From assembly GCA_017962545.1 (NCBI GenBank), contig JAGCVD010000032.1:1-38134 (forward strand): DNA of 38,134 nucleotides, written 5' to 3'. Below, piece by piece: positions 13,917 to 22,757 of this stretch. The notes beneath the pieces were generated by a model that was given only the letters and a program-made list of their open reading frames with translations, was not told the origin of the DNA and made no database searches. A program made the translations under genes and the position numbers. The DNA is from Bacteroidales bacterium. Lineage in GTDB: Bacteria; Bacteroidota; Bacteroidia; Bacteroidales; P3. How positions within the stretch are numbered: position 1 is the first letter of the stretch; every line of letters starts with the position of its first letter.

Positions 13917-16171
13917 ATCTCTATCATTTTCTTTTCAAAGCCGGCGAGGGTGAGCTCGTCGGGGCTGACGAACCACAGCAGGTCGTTGTGTTGGAACACT
14001 GTGTGGCGGTCTGGGTTGACGATACGTCGGCCTCCACGTTCAATGGCAATCACCATGGCATGGTGCTTGGTGGCCAGCGACGAGGTTCCCACAGCTAGGC
14101 CGCACAGCGGGCCGCCGGCCTCCACGTGGTAACGGTACATGTGCATCTCGTGGTCCGAGTGGTCGTGCACCAACAGGTCGGCCTCTTTCTCGATGTCGGC
14201 GCGTATGGCGCTGACCTGCTCCTCGGTACCTATCACCGTCAGCACATCGGCAGGCATCATGATTTCCGTTTTTTCTGGCATGTCGATGATGGTGTCGCCA
14301 CGTTCGATGGTGACGATGTTGGCTCCGTAGCGCTGACGCACGTCGGCCTGCACCAGTGTCTTGCCTGCCAAGGGCGAACTGGGCGTCATGCGCAGTCGCT
14401 CCATGGCGAATTCGTTCTCCATGCCTGCGGGGATGTGGAAGGCCGCCTGTGCCTGGCGCGAGTTGAAGTTCTTGGTAAAACGCTCCTCAATCTGGCTGTA
14501 GAAGCCGTCGGCCTTGCGAGTGAAGAGCACCACAGCCACCACGATGATGGCTATCACCATTAGGAAGCCCGCCGTCACAGCCACATAGCCCGCCACTATC
14601 ATGCCCACAGAGAACAGCGCTACGAAGTAGCGCAGCAACAATATCGGGATGACCACAGCCAAGCTGAAACGATAGGTATCGATCATCTCCCTGATGCGCT
14701 TGCGGCTGACATCCTTCACGGCTACTGCCCACAGGAACGGCGACATCAGTGCCAACGTGCCCAGTAACCCTATCAGGCGGCTCCATATCTGAGGTATATC
14801 CAGGTCGGCGAACAGCCGGTCGAGGAAAGGACGCAGGATGCCGACGCTGAGCAACGACAGCGCCGCCAGGATGGCGCCATACAGCAGCGTGTTGGTCAGC
14901 TGCTTGCGCACGAATTTCCCAATGGTGGCGCGACTGTCGTCGTCGCCGCCGGAATGATTGCTATACTGGCTCAACCGCTGCATCAGCCGCTCGGGTATCT
15001 TGGGCTCCAGCCAGTTGTAGAACGGCGTGGCGCCTTTGATCATATAGGGAGTGACGAAAGTCGTCAGGATGGATACCGACACGATGATGGGGTAGAGGTT
15101 CTCGTTGATGACGCCGAAACTCATGCCCAATCCCGCGATGATGAATGAGAACTCACCAATCTGGCAGAAGCAGAAGCCACTTTGCACAGCCATTTTCAGC
15201 GGCTTGCCGCTGAGCAGCACGCCGATGGTGGCTGCGGTGCTCTTGAAGAGGATGATGCACAGGGCGACAACCACTATCGGCAGCCAGTACTTGACTAGCA
15301 CCTCGGGCTTGATGAGCATACCCACCGACACAAAGAAGACGGCGCCGAAGAGGTTCTTCAGCGGCGTCACCAACCGATGTATCACATCGGCCTCAATGGT
15401 CTCCGCCAGGATGGCGCCCATCACGAAGGCTCCGAGAGCCGTCGAGAAGCCCGCTTTGGCCGCCAGCACTACCATGCCGAAACACAGGCCCACGGCCACC
15501 AGTAGCAGCGTCTCTTCGGTCATATATTTGCGCATCCACCGCAGGAAGGTGGGTATCAGGTAGATGCCGAAGACGAACCACACTATCAGGAAGAACGCAA
15601 GCTTCACCATGCTCATCGCCAGTTCGCCGCCGTTGAAGGTCTTGCTGACGCTTATCGTGCTAAGCACCACCAACAACAGCACGGCTATCAAGTCCTCGAC
15701 CACCAGCACCGCCGTCACCGTCGAGGTGAATTTCTGCTGCTTCAACCTCAAGTCGTCGAAACTCTTGACGATGATGGCCGTCGACGAGATGCTCATCATA
15801 CATCCCAGGAAAATGCAATCCATATCCTTGAAGCCCAACAAATGGCCCGCCACATTGCCGATGAGGAACATGATGGCCAGCTCGGTGAAAGCTGTGATGG
15901 CTCCCGTGGCGCCCACCTTCTTCAACTTCTTGATGCTGAACTCCAAGCCCAAGGCGAACATCAGGAACACGATGCCGATGTCGCTCCACACGTGCACGTC
16001 GGTGGGGTCGGTGATAACGGGGAACCACTTGAAATAGGGGCCTATGAAGAAGCCAGCCAGGATGTATCCCAACACCAGCGGCTGTTTCAGCCATTTGAAC
16101 ACCACCGTAATGACGCCGGCCGTGATGAGTATCAGCGCCAGGTCCATGAACAATGCAGGTAGACTTTCCAT
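13913..16171 (-). CDS. CPA2 cation/proton antiporter with RCK C-domains
   Basis: This 752-aa protein starts with a Na+/H+ exchanger domain (about 1-390, 12-13 helices), with LGYILAGFFIGP, LGLEFS, and the ALGAFVMGAILAET motif of the CPA2/KefB group. A second hydrophobic region with about four helices (430-565) follows. Two RCK/TrkA-C-like domains end the protein: about 590-665 (SSPLAGKTLVQADVR, ADVLTVIG) and 685-750 (LWFVSPDEL). No NAD-binding TrkA-N domain is seen between them, unlike KefB. It lies 17 bp after the lipid kinase gene. It likely exchanges K+ or Na+ for protons; the ion cannot be told. Confidence 0.92.
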   Translation of the reverse strand: MESLPALFMDLALILITAGVITVVFKWLKQPLVLGYILAGFFIGPYFKWFPVITDPTDVHVWSDIGIVFLMFALGLEFSIKKLKKVGATGAITAFTELAIMFLIGNVAGHLLGFKDMDCIFLGCMMSISSTAIIVKSFDDLRLKQQKFTSTVTAVLVVEDLIAVLLLVVLSTISVSKTFNGGELAMSMVKLAFFLIVWFVFGIYLIPTFLRWMRKYMTEETLLLVAVGLCFGMVVLAAKAGFSTALGAFVMGAILAETIEADVIHRLVTPLKNLFGAVFFVSVGMLIKPEVLVKYWLPIVVVALCIILFKSTAATIGVLLSGKPLKMAVQSGFCFCQIGEFSFIIAGLGMSFGVINENLYPIIVSVSILTTFVTPYMIKGATPFYNWLEPKIPERLMQRLSQYSNHSGGDDDSRATIGKFVRKQLTNTLLYGAILAALSLLSVGILRPFLDRLFADLDIPQIWSRLIGLLGTLALMSPFLWAVAVKDVSRKRIREMIDTYRFSLAVVIPILLLRYFVALFSVGMIVAGYVAVTAGFLMVIAIIVVAVVLFTRKADGFYSQIEERFTKNFNSRQAQAAFHIPAGMENEFAMERLRMTPSSPLAGKTLVQADVRQRYGANIVTIERGDTIIDMPEKTEIMMPADVLTVIGTEEQVSAIRADIEKEADLLVHDHSDHEMHMYRYHVEAGGPLCGLAVGTSSLATKHHAMVIAIERGGRRIVNPDRHTVFQHNDLLWFVSPDELTLAGFEKKMIEI

Positions 16172-16188
16172 TCTTTAAAGTTTATGAG

Positions 16189-17088
16189 TTAAACTGGTAC
16201 TATGAAGTTGAGTGCTTGTGGCAGGCATTCTGCCTCGAAGTGGTTGCCCGCAATCAGTTCGCCGTCGACGACGATACTGAACTCGCGGTCGGCCTCGAAG
16301 CACACGCGGCGGCCGCGGCGATAGTGCACCACATCGGCCATCTCGGGGCTTTCCAAGTGCTCGCCCCGTTGATAGAAGCCTATCAGCTTCGCGAAGCGGG
16401 GAATGCTGAGCGAGTCGATGCAGAGTGCCTCCAGCAGGCCGTCGTCGAGCACCGCTCGCGGCGCGCACATATAGCCGCCACCGACATAACGGCCGCAGGC
16501 CGCTGAACCCAGCAGCATATCGCCCTCCTGCCACAACTCGCCGTCCACTAGGATGCGGCAAGGATTGTGGCGCGCATGCAACAGACAATGAACAATGCCG
16601 GTTACGTAGGCTATTCGTCCTCCGATTAGGGGCCATCGGCGCACGCAGCTCATCGTGCGGCACACCTCGGCCTCGAAGCCGTAGTTGAGCACATTAACGC
16701 AGTAGCGCTCGCCCAGACGAATCACATCAACCTTTACCGGCGGCGCCTCGACAAGGGCTTTAATATCGGTAAAATCGACCGACGGCCAATTCTTGATATA
16801 ATCATTTCCGCTGCCGTAAGGGAGGCAGCCCACGGCCACTTCCTGTGCTCCGCTCTCCATCACACCCGACACTACCTCGTTGAGCGTGCCGTCGCCGCCG
16901 CAAGCATAGAAACGCAGCGCCTCACCTTCGCTCTGAAGGCAGCGCTCGGCCACAAACCGCGTTGCGTCGCGCGTTGCCTGGGTGACGTACACTTCGGCGT
17001 CTATAGGTATATCTTTCAGTTGTTCAGTTATGTATGTGCTCCGGTCCTTGCTGCCGGCACGGGGGTTGACCACAAAAATATGCTTCAT
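16189..17088 (-). CDS. Diacylglycerol/lipid kinase (YegS/DgkB-like)
   Basis: This 299-aa protein is of the diacylglycerol kinase catalytic family. It begins KHIFVVNPRAGSK, the family's N-terminal signature; GGDGTLNEV at 64-72 is the nucleotide-binding motif, and VGCLPYGSGNDYIKNW follows as the GTgNDfar equivalent. The C-terminal beta domain ends VVDGELIAG. The start is ATG 17088, with AAGGATT a few bases upstream; an in-frame start further up would run through the intergenic repeats. It phosphorylates a lipid such as diacylglycerol or a sphingoid lipid at the membrane. It heads a likely operon with the antiporter, S41 protease, ligase-like and M16 genes. Confidence 0.93.
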   Translation of the reverse strand: MKHIFVVNPRAGSKDRSTYITEQLKDIPIDAEVYVTQATRDATRFVAERCLQSEGEALRFYACGGDGTLNEVVSGVMESGAQEVAVGCLPYGSGNDYIKNWPSVDFTDIKALVEAPPVKVDVIRLGERYCVNVLNYGFEAEVCRTMSCVRRWPLIGGRIAYVTGIVHCLLHARHNPCRILVDGELWQEGDMLLGSAACGRYVGGGYMCAPRAVLDDGLLEALCIDSLSIPRFAKLIGFYQRGEHLESPEMADVVHYRRGRRVCFEADREFSIVVDGELIAGNHFEAECLPQALNFIVPV

Positions 17089-17175
17089 ACCAATCCTTCT
17101 TCGTACCTCCAATAACGCGCATGGCGGTCGTTTATTGTATGTTTTATAAATAAATTGCAGCCATTTGTCTCCTAC

Positions 17176-17201
17176 CGACCCTCGCCCGACCCTCGCCCGA
17201 C
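17176..17201. repeat. 11-bp direct repeats upstream of the lipid kinase gene
   Basis: CGACCCTCGCC occurs twice, and a third copy begins with CGAC. On the minus strand the core is GGGCGAGGGTC, close to the GCGAGGAT core of the 36-bp element. It lies in the 284-bp divergent gap between the lipid kinase and holB genes. Confidence 0.85.
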
Positions 17202-17344
17202 ATACACTATATAACATCCTGTAAAAGTATGAGTTGTGTGGAATTGCGGTGGAGCTTAAAAAGAGTTAAAATATTTTGGTCTTCGGAAGAAAGTTCCGAG
17301 CGCATATTTAACAATTTTTTTTCGTACATTTTACATTTTATTTG

Positions 17345-17352
17345 TATATTTG
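17345..17352 (+). promoter_or_regulatory. Promoter -7 box of the holB operon
   Basis: TATATTTG, with a T-rich run ending TTTTCG (to 17324) 20 bp upstream. It lies 20 bp before the holB ATG. Confidence 0.65.
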
Positions 17353-17372
17353 CAAGTTAAAACCCATAGAAG

Positions 17373-18413
17373 ATGCAGTTTAAAGATATTGTAGGACAGC
17401 GAGATGTGATAAACCGACTGACGGAAATCATCGACAGCGGGCGCATCAGTCACGCCCAGTTGCTGCTGGGAGCCGGAGAGGACGGCTGTTTGCAGTTGGC
17501 GTTGGCCTACCTGCAGTATCTTTGCTGCGAGCATCGGCAACACAATCACGAGGGCGAGTTGAGGGCCGATTCGTGTGGCGAGTGCCCTAGTTGCAAAAAG
17601 ATAGCTTCGCTGATGCATCCCGATCTGCATCTTTTCTTCCCCACGGCGACAACGACGCGAGTAACGTCGAACCCCAGATGCGAGGACTTCGCGGCCGACT
17701 TCCGCAACTTTGTGTTGGAAAAGAAGGCATTGGGTTCGCTCGACGACTGGTACGCTTACCTGGGTATCGACAACAAGCAAGGCATGTTGCGCGAGGCCGA
17801 TGCGGCGGCCATCGTGCAGAACTTGGCCATGAAGTCGTATGAGGGCGGCTGGAAGATGGTGGTCATCTGGATGCCCGAAAAGATGAACCTCACGGCGGCC
17901 AACGAGTTGTTGAAGTCGCTCGAAGAGCCTTCGGAGGGTTCCATCATCCTGCTGGTGGGCGAGAGCGACGAGCGTCTGCTGCCGACTATCCGTAGCCGTG
18001 TGCAGACTTTGCGGGTGAAGAGCGGGGATCGGAAGGTGGAGAGCAACGAGGAGTTCGCCGGTATGCTGGTGGATTGGCTGCGGTTGCTGTTCAAGTTGAA
18101 AATGAAGGAGCTGAGCGCCCAGGTCGACAAGATGGCCTCCATGGGCCGTGAGCAACAGAAGCAGTTCCTAGGCTATGCGCTGAACGTTATGCGCGATTGT
18201 TTCCTCAAGACCGCCGCAGGGCTGCCGTGCAACCTGAATTCGGGTGACCAGAAATTTGACGCCATGTTCCCCACCATGGTGACTGCTAACAATATAGAGA
18301 TGATTGATGTGGCTTTCAACGACGCCCTTTTCGCCATCGAGCGCAACGCCTATGGCAAGATAGCGCTGATGGAGCTGTCGTTCCGCATCAGCAAGGCATT
18401 AAAGAAACGATAA
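17373..18413 (+). CDS. holB: DNA polymerase III subunit delta'
   Basis: This 346-aa AAA+ clamp-loader subunit begins FKDIVGQRDVINRLTEIIDSGRISHAQLL, as delta' proteins do. The Walker A region (LLLGAGEDGCLQLAL) lacks the GKT sequence, as expected for a subunit that does not hydrolyse ATP. Four Cys (CGECPSC plus an upstream Cys at about residue 50-67) form the usual zinc module. KMNLTAANELLKSLEEP matches the family; the sensor region reads IRSRVQTL where many relatives have SRC. Its end is six bases before ricT. The order holB, PSP1/ricT, gldH, PBP1A is one I know from Bacteroidetes genomes. Confidence 0.93.
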   Translation: MQFKDIVGQRDVINRLTEIIDSGRISHAQLLLGAGEDGCLQLALAYLQYLCCEHRQHNHEGELRADSCGECPSCKKIASLMHPDLHLFFPTATTTRVTSNPRCEDFAADFRNFVLEKKALGSLDDWYAYLGIDNKQGMLREADAAAIVQNLAMKSYEGGWKMVVIWMPEKMNLTAANELLKSLEEPSEGSIILLVGESDERLLPTIRSRVQTLRVKSGDRKVESNEEFAGMLVDWLRLLFKLKMKELSAQVDKMASMGREQQKQFLGYALNVMRDCFLKTAAGLPCNLNSGDQKFDAMFPTMVTANNIEMIDVAFNDALFAIERNAYGKIALMELSFRISKALKKR

Positions 18414-18419
18414 AAACAA

Positions 18420-20018
18420 ATGGAAGAAAACAAAGATAAAGAGCTGGAGAAGCTACCGCAGGAGCCTATCCTCGACAGCGAGGAGACTGTTGCTTCGGCG
18501 GAAGATATAGAGGCTTTCATGCGGGAGCGCCGCAAAGGGCGTGCAGAGAAGAAGACGGTCGTGGAGCGTGAGAACCCTGAAGTGGAAGAGTATATCAGCG
18601 AGGAGAGTTCGCTGGACCCCTACCTGGATCCCGACCCCGAGATACCTTGGGTGAAATATGAAGAGCCCGTGTATTTGAGTCGCGGCTGCCGTCAATGCCC
18701 CAAGAGCTATGTGCCGGTGAATGCCTGCGAGCGCCAGAGTTGCTCGAAGGTGACGGCTACCAACTGGCTGAGCGGCGTGCGTCAGCCCACCGAACGCCCC
18801 TTTGACTGCGTCGAGGTGCGCTTCAAGAACAATCACAAGGACTTCTACCGCCTGCCTGACGGGTTGGAGGTGACGGAAGGCGATGTTGTAGCTGTGGAAG
18901 GCCAGCCAGGGCATGACGTGGGTATTGTCTGCCTCACAGGCGAACTATGCCGCCTGCAGATGCGCAAGCACCGCATCAACCCCGAGTCGGAGAACATCAA
19001 GAAGGTGTTCCGTCGCGCCAAGGAGAACGACATCGAGCGTTGGGCCGCTTCGTTGCGCGAGGAGCATGCCGCGCTGTTGCGCACCCGCCGTATTGTGCTC
19101 GACATGGGGCTTGACATGAAAGTCAACGATGTGGAGTTCCAAGGCGACCACTCGAAGGCCATCTTCTACTATACCGCCGACGAGCGTGTGGACTTCCGCG
19201 AGCTAATCAAGGTGCTCGCCGACGAGTTCCACGTGCGTATCGAGATGAAACAGATAGGTGTGCGCCAGGAGGCTGGCAAGGTGGGAGGCTTGGGTACCTG
19301 CGGCCGCGAGCTGTGCTGCTCGACATGGCTGACGACTTTCAAGAGCGTCACCACCAGCTCAGCCAAGACGCAACAGATTATGCCCAATCCGCAGAAGCTG
19401 GCAGGCCAATGCGGCAAACTGAAGTGCTGTCTCAACTTCGAGTACGAGGTCTATGCCGACGCCTTGAAAAAGTTCCCGCCGGCGGGCCACGCCATACGTT
19501 TCCAAAAAGGGTTGGCGTTGTACAAGAAGACCGATGTGTTCCGCGGCATTATGTGGTACGCCTATGAAGGCGAGAACGAACTCATCGCTCTCAAGGCTGA
19601 GGATGTGAAGAAGATTATGGAGATGAACCGCCAGCAACAGTACCCCGAGCGGCTGGAGGACTACCAGGTGGAGTTGATGTCGACCACGGCGCTGGCTTCG
19701 GAGGCCAACAGCGAAGAGGTGGAGCGCGAGATACAGCGCCTGAGCGAGGGCGGCAACGGTGTTGTGGGACAGGAGGCTGAGGTGAGCGAACGCAAGACGG
19801 AGCGCCGTGGCGACCGTCAACGTCGTGAACCCCGCCGTGAGGGCGGCGCACCTCGTGGCGACCGTCCCAAGGAGCGTCCCCAGGGAGGCGACCGCTCCAA
19901 CCGCGACCGTCAGCAGCAGCCCAAGCGTCAGAATGACAACAATAGCAACAGGCCCCGCCGCGAGGGTGGCGACCGCGAGCGTCGCAGCGGAGGCTCCAAC
20001 AGAGATCGTAGAAACTGA
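18420..20018 (+). CDS. ricT: PSP1/RicT family protein
   Basis: This 532-aa protein has an acidic N-terminal tail (1-75), a Cys-rich region (CRQCPKSYVPVNACERQSC, about 97-115), the PSP1 core (about 200-370) and a basic disordered tail. The core holds LGTCGRELCCSTWLTTFKSV and KLAGQCGKLKCCLNFEYEVY, the hallmark Cys motifs of PSP1/RicT (YaaT). In Bacillus, RicT joins RicA and RicF in an iron-sulphur complex that controls RNase Y; here the function is only inferred. The last 75 residues are rich in Arg, Gly, Asp, Asn and Gln (repeats like RRExGG, GDRxxR), as in RNA-binding RGG tails. Its TGA shares an A with the gldH ATG. Confidence 0.9.
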   Translation: MEENKDKELEKLPQEPILDSEETVASAEDIEAFMRERRKGRAEKKTVVERENPEVEEYISEESSLDPYLDPDPEIPWVKYEEPVYLSRGCRQCPKSYVPVNACERQSCSKVTATNWLSGVRQPTERPFDCVEVRFKNNHKDFYRLPDGLEVTEGDVVAVEGQPGHDVGIVCLTGELCRLQMRKHRINPESENIKKVFRRAKENDIERWAASLREEHAALLRTRRIVLDMGLDMKVNDVEFQGDHSKAIFYYTADERVDFRELIKVLADEFHVRIEMKQIGVRQEAGKVGGLGTCGRELCCSTWLTTFKSVTTSSAKTQQIMPNPQKLAGQCGKLKCCLNFEYEVYADALKKFPPAGHAIRFQKGLALYKKTDVFRGIMWYAYEGENELIALKAEDVKKIMEMNRQQQYPERLEDYQVELMSTTALASEANSEEVEREIQRLSEGGNGVVGQEAEVSERKTERRGDRQRREPRREGGAPRGDRPKERPQGGDRSNRDRQQQPKRQNDNNSNRPRREGGDRERRSGGSNRDRRN

Positions 20019-20488
20019 TGAGAAGACTGCCCTTATATTTGATAGCATTGCTGACTATTGTCAGCCTCACGGCTTGCGACGGCAGCGTGTTCTACGACCG
20101 CCAGCAGACCGTCGACGAGCACGGCTGGCGTCCCGACGAGGCTGTGGCTTTCGACGTTGAGGTGAAGGATACCACCACGGTGTACAACTTCCTCATGGAG
20201 GTGCGTAACAGCATCAGCTATCCCTACGCCAACACTTTCCTCTTCCTCAATACCACCTTTCCCGACGGCAGCATCGCGCAGGACACGCTGGAGTTTCCGC
20301 TGGCCGATGTCTCGGGTCGTTGGCTGGGCAAGCGTGCCGGCCGCTACGTCGACGCTCGCTACTATTTCCGCCGCAATGCTCGCTTCCCGATGACCGGAAC
20401 CTACCGCTTCTCTGTCAGCAACGGCATGCGCGACAGCGCCATCACAGGACTGAAAAACATCGGACTTCGCATAGAGTATTCGGAATAG
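20018..20488 (+). CDS. gldH: GldH-type lipoprotein
   Basis: This 156-aa lipoprotein has the lipobox LTAC with Cys20. The mature part reads VFYDRQQTVDEHGWRPDE, then VYNFLMEVRNSISYPYANTFLFL and TLEFPLADVSGRWLGKR, which match GldH of Bacteroidetes. GldH was found as a gliding-motility lipoprotein in Flavobacterium, but it is also kept in non-gliding species, where its role is unknown; no other gld genes are in this window. It overlaps ricT by one base, and PBP1A starts 13 bp downstream, which suggests a cell-wall-related task. Confidence 0.9.
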   Translation: MRRLPLYLIALLTIVSLTACDGSVFYDRQQTVDEHGWRPDEAVAFDVEVKDTTTVYNFLMEVRNSISYPYANTFLFLNTTFPDGSIAQDTLEFPLADVSGRWLGKRAGRYVDARYYFRRNARFPMTGTYRFSVSNGMRDSAITGLKNIGLRIEYSE

Positions 20489-20501
20489 TCAGGAGTTAAA
20501 T

Positions 20502-22757
20502 TTGAATAAGCCTATGAAAAAGAAATCAAGCGATAAACCCCAATACATCAAGACCATGTGGCTCGTCTTCGGCGGGCTCTGGGTCTTCATCTTTTTGTTC
20601 TTCACCTTGTTGTCACTTGGATGGCTGGGCTTCATGCCCTCATTCGAGGAGTTGGAGAACCCGCGTAGCCTGCAGGCTTCGGAGGTGATTAGCGATGATG
20701 GTGAGGTGCTGGGTTTCATAGGTCTGGAGAACCGTAGCAACGTTACCTACGACCAGATATCGCCCAATCTCATCAACGCCCTTGTCGCCACTGAGGATGT
20801 CCGTTTCTACAAGCATTCAGGTATTGACCGTCGCAGCCTCTTCCGCGTGCTTTTCAAGACCGTCATCGGACGACATGGCTCGTCGGGTGGTGGCAGCACC
20901 ATCACGCAGCAGCTTGCCAAGAACCTCTTCCCTCGCGGCAAACGCTCAAAGATAGGTGTGGTGTTCGTGAAGTTCAAGGAATGGGTTGTGGCTGTCAAAT
21001 TGGAGCACAACTACTCCAAGCAGGAAATACTGGCCATGTACTTCAACACTGTCGACTTCGGAAGTAACGCCTATGGTATCAAGACGGCCAGCAAGACATT
21101 CTTCGACAAGACGCCTGCCGAACTCGACGTCGACGAGGCCGCCCTGCTGGTGGGCCTCCTTAAGGCGCCCTCCTACTACAGCCCCGTGCTCCACCCTGAC
21201 CGGGCGTTGGCACGTCGCAACACCGTGCTCAAGCAGATGAACAAGTACGACTGCCTCAGCGACGAGGACTATGTCATCTATCACGAGAAGCCCATCGACA
21301 TGAGCAACTACTCGCCCCAGAGCCACAACGATGGCCTGGCTACTTACCTGCGCGAGTATCTGCGCACCTATATGAAAGACTGGTGCAAGCATCACCGCAA
21401 GAAAAACGGCGAATACTATGATGTGCATCGCGACGGTCTGAAAATATACACCACTATCGATTCGCGTATGCAGCGTTATGCCGAGCAGGCCGTACGCAAG
21501 CACTTCAGCGAGGAGATACAGCCTGCCTTCGAGCGTGAACTCAAGGCGCGTAATGGCAATCCCTTCTGCGACATCACCAAGGAGCAGCAGGACAAGTTCC
21601 TCACCCAAGCCATGAAGAACAGCGACCGCTATCGCGCCCTCAAGGCTGAGGGGCTCAGCCAGAAGGAAATTCGTGCCAAGTTCGACGAGAAAGTCTCTAT
21701 GCGTGTCTTCAGTTGGAAGGGCAACCGCGACACCGTTATGTCGCCTTGGGATTCGCTGATATACTACAAGAAGTTCCTCAATGCCGGCCTGATGAGTGTT
21801 GAGCCGGGTACAGGCTATGTGCGCGCCTATGTCGGTGGCATCAACTACCGCTACTTCAAGTACGACAATGTGCAGAGTCACCGCCAGGTGGGCTCTACCT
21901 TCAAGCCTTTCGTCTACACCATGGCGTTGCAGGATCTCGGTATGTATCCCTGCACCGAGGTGCCCAATTCGCAGGTCTGCTTCGAGGTGTGGAACGCCCC
22001 CGACTGGTGTCCCAAGAACTCGAGCCATGAACGTGAAGACGAGATGGTGACGCTTAAATGGGCTTTGGCACATTCCATCAACTGGGTGTCGGCCTACCTG
22101 ATGAAGCAGGGCTCGCCAGAGCAAGTCATCAACATCGCCCGCAAGATGGGCGTACGCAGCCCCATCGACGCTGTACCTGCCATCGCCGTGGGTACCCCCG
22201 AGATTACCGTTTATGAGATGGCCGGCGCCATGGCTACCTTCGCCAACAAGGGCGAGTATGTGGAGCCTATCTTCGTCACCCGTATCGAGGACAACAAGGG
22301 CATGGTGCTCGAGCGCTTCACGCCGCAACGCAGCGAGGCCCTCGACGAGCAGACGTCCTACATGATGATTGAGCTGATGAAAGGCGTGGTGCAGAGCGGC
22401 ACAGGTGTGCGCCTCAACTACCGCTACAAGCTCAACGAATATTCTACCGCCATCGCTGGCAAGACGGGTACCACGCAGAACAACTCCGACTGCTGGTTTG
22501 TGGGTATCACACCCAAGCTGGCCACGGCGATATGGACTGGCGGCGAGCTGCGCAGCATTCACTTCCGTAATATGAGCTTCGGACAAGGTGCCGCAATGGC
22601 TTTGCCTATTTTTGCTTACTACATGCAGAAGGTCTACCAGGACCCCGCCATCAAGTTCTACCGCGGTGACTTCGAGCGTCCTTCGATGCCCATTGAGATG
22701 GACTGCGCCAACTTCCAACAGGAGATTGAAAATGAAGGGTTCGACTGGGACTTCTAA
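20502..22757 (+). CDS. mrcA: Penicillin-binding protein 1A
   Basis: This 751-aa class A PBP makes and cross-links peptidoglycan. One membrane helix (about 23-45) is followed by the glycosyltransferase domain: ATEDVRFYKHSGID with catalytic Glu98 and GGGSTITQQLAKNLF at 129-143. The transpeptidase domain has STFK (465-468), SIN (525-527) and KTGTT (654-658). TTG 20502 is used as start because AGGAG lies six bases before it; ATG 20514 (MKKKSSDKPQ) is a real alternative with a loss of only four residues. It lies 13 bp after gldH and overlaps rlmN by 26 bases. Confidence 0.95.
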   Translation: MNKPMKKKSSDKPQYIKTMWLVFGGLWVFIFLFFTLLSLGWLGFMPSFEELENPRSLQASEVISDDGEVLGFIGLENRSNVTYDQISPNLINALVATEDVRFYKHSGIDRRSLFRVLFKTVIGRHGSSGGGSTITQQLAKNLFPRGKRSKIGVVFVKFKEWVVAVKLEHNYSKQEILAMYFNTVDFGSNAYGIKTASKTFFDKTPAELDVDEAALLVGLLKAPSYYSPVLHPDRALARRNTVLKQMNKYDCLSDEDYVIYHEKPIDMSNYSPQSHNDGLATYLREYLRTYMKDWCKHHRKKNGEYYDVHRDGLKIYTTIDSRMQRYAEQAVRKHFSEEIQPAFERELKARNGNPFCDITKEQQDKFLTQAMKNSDRYRALKAEGLSQKEIRAKFDEKVSMRVFSWKGNRDTVMSPWDSLIYYKKFLNAGLMSVEPGTGYVRAYVGGINYRYFKYDNVQSHRQVGSTFKPFVYTMALQDLGMYPCTEVPNSQVCFEVWNAPDWCPKNSSHEREDEMVTLKWALAHSINWVSAYLMKQGSPEQVINIARKMGVRSPIDAVPAIAVGTPEITVYEMAGAMATFANKGEYVEPIFVTRIEDNKGMVLERFTPQRSEALDEQTSYMMIELMKGVVQSGTGVRLNYRYKLNEYSTAIAGKTGTTQNNSDCWFVGITPKLATAIWTGGELRSIHFRNMSFGQGAAMALPIFAYYMQKVYQDPAIKFYRGDFERPSMPIEMDCANFQQEIENEGFDWDF

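Noticed and set aside
18019-18060. Possible heptamer array in holB (GGGGATCGGAAGGTGGAGAG region)
   Set aside because: The purine-rich units do not keep a 7-bp period well enough to be counted.
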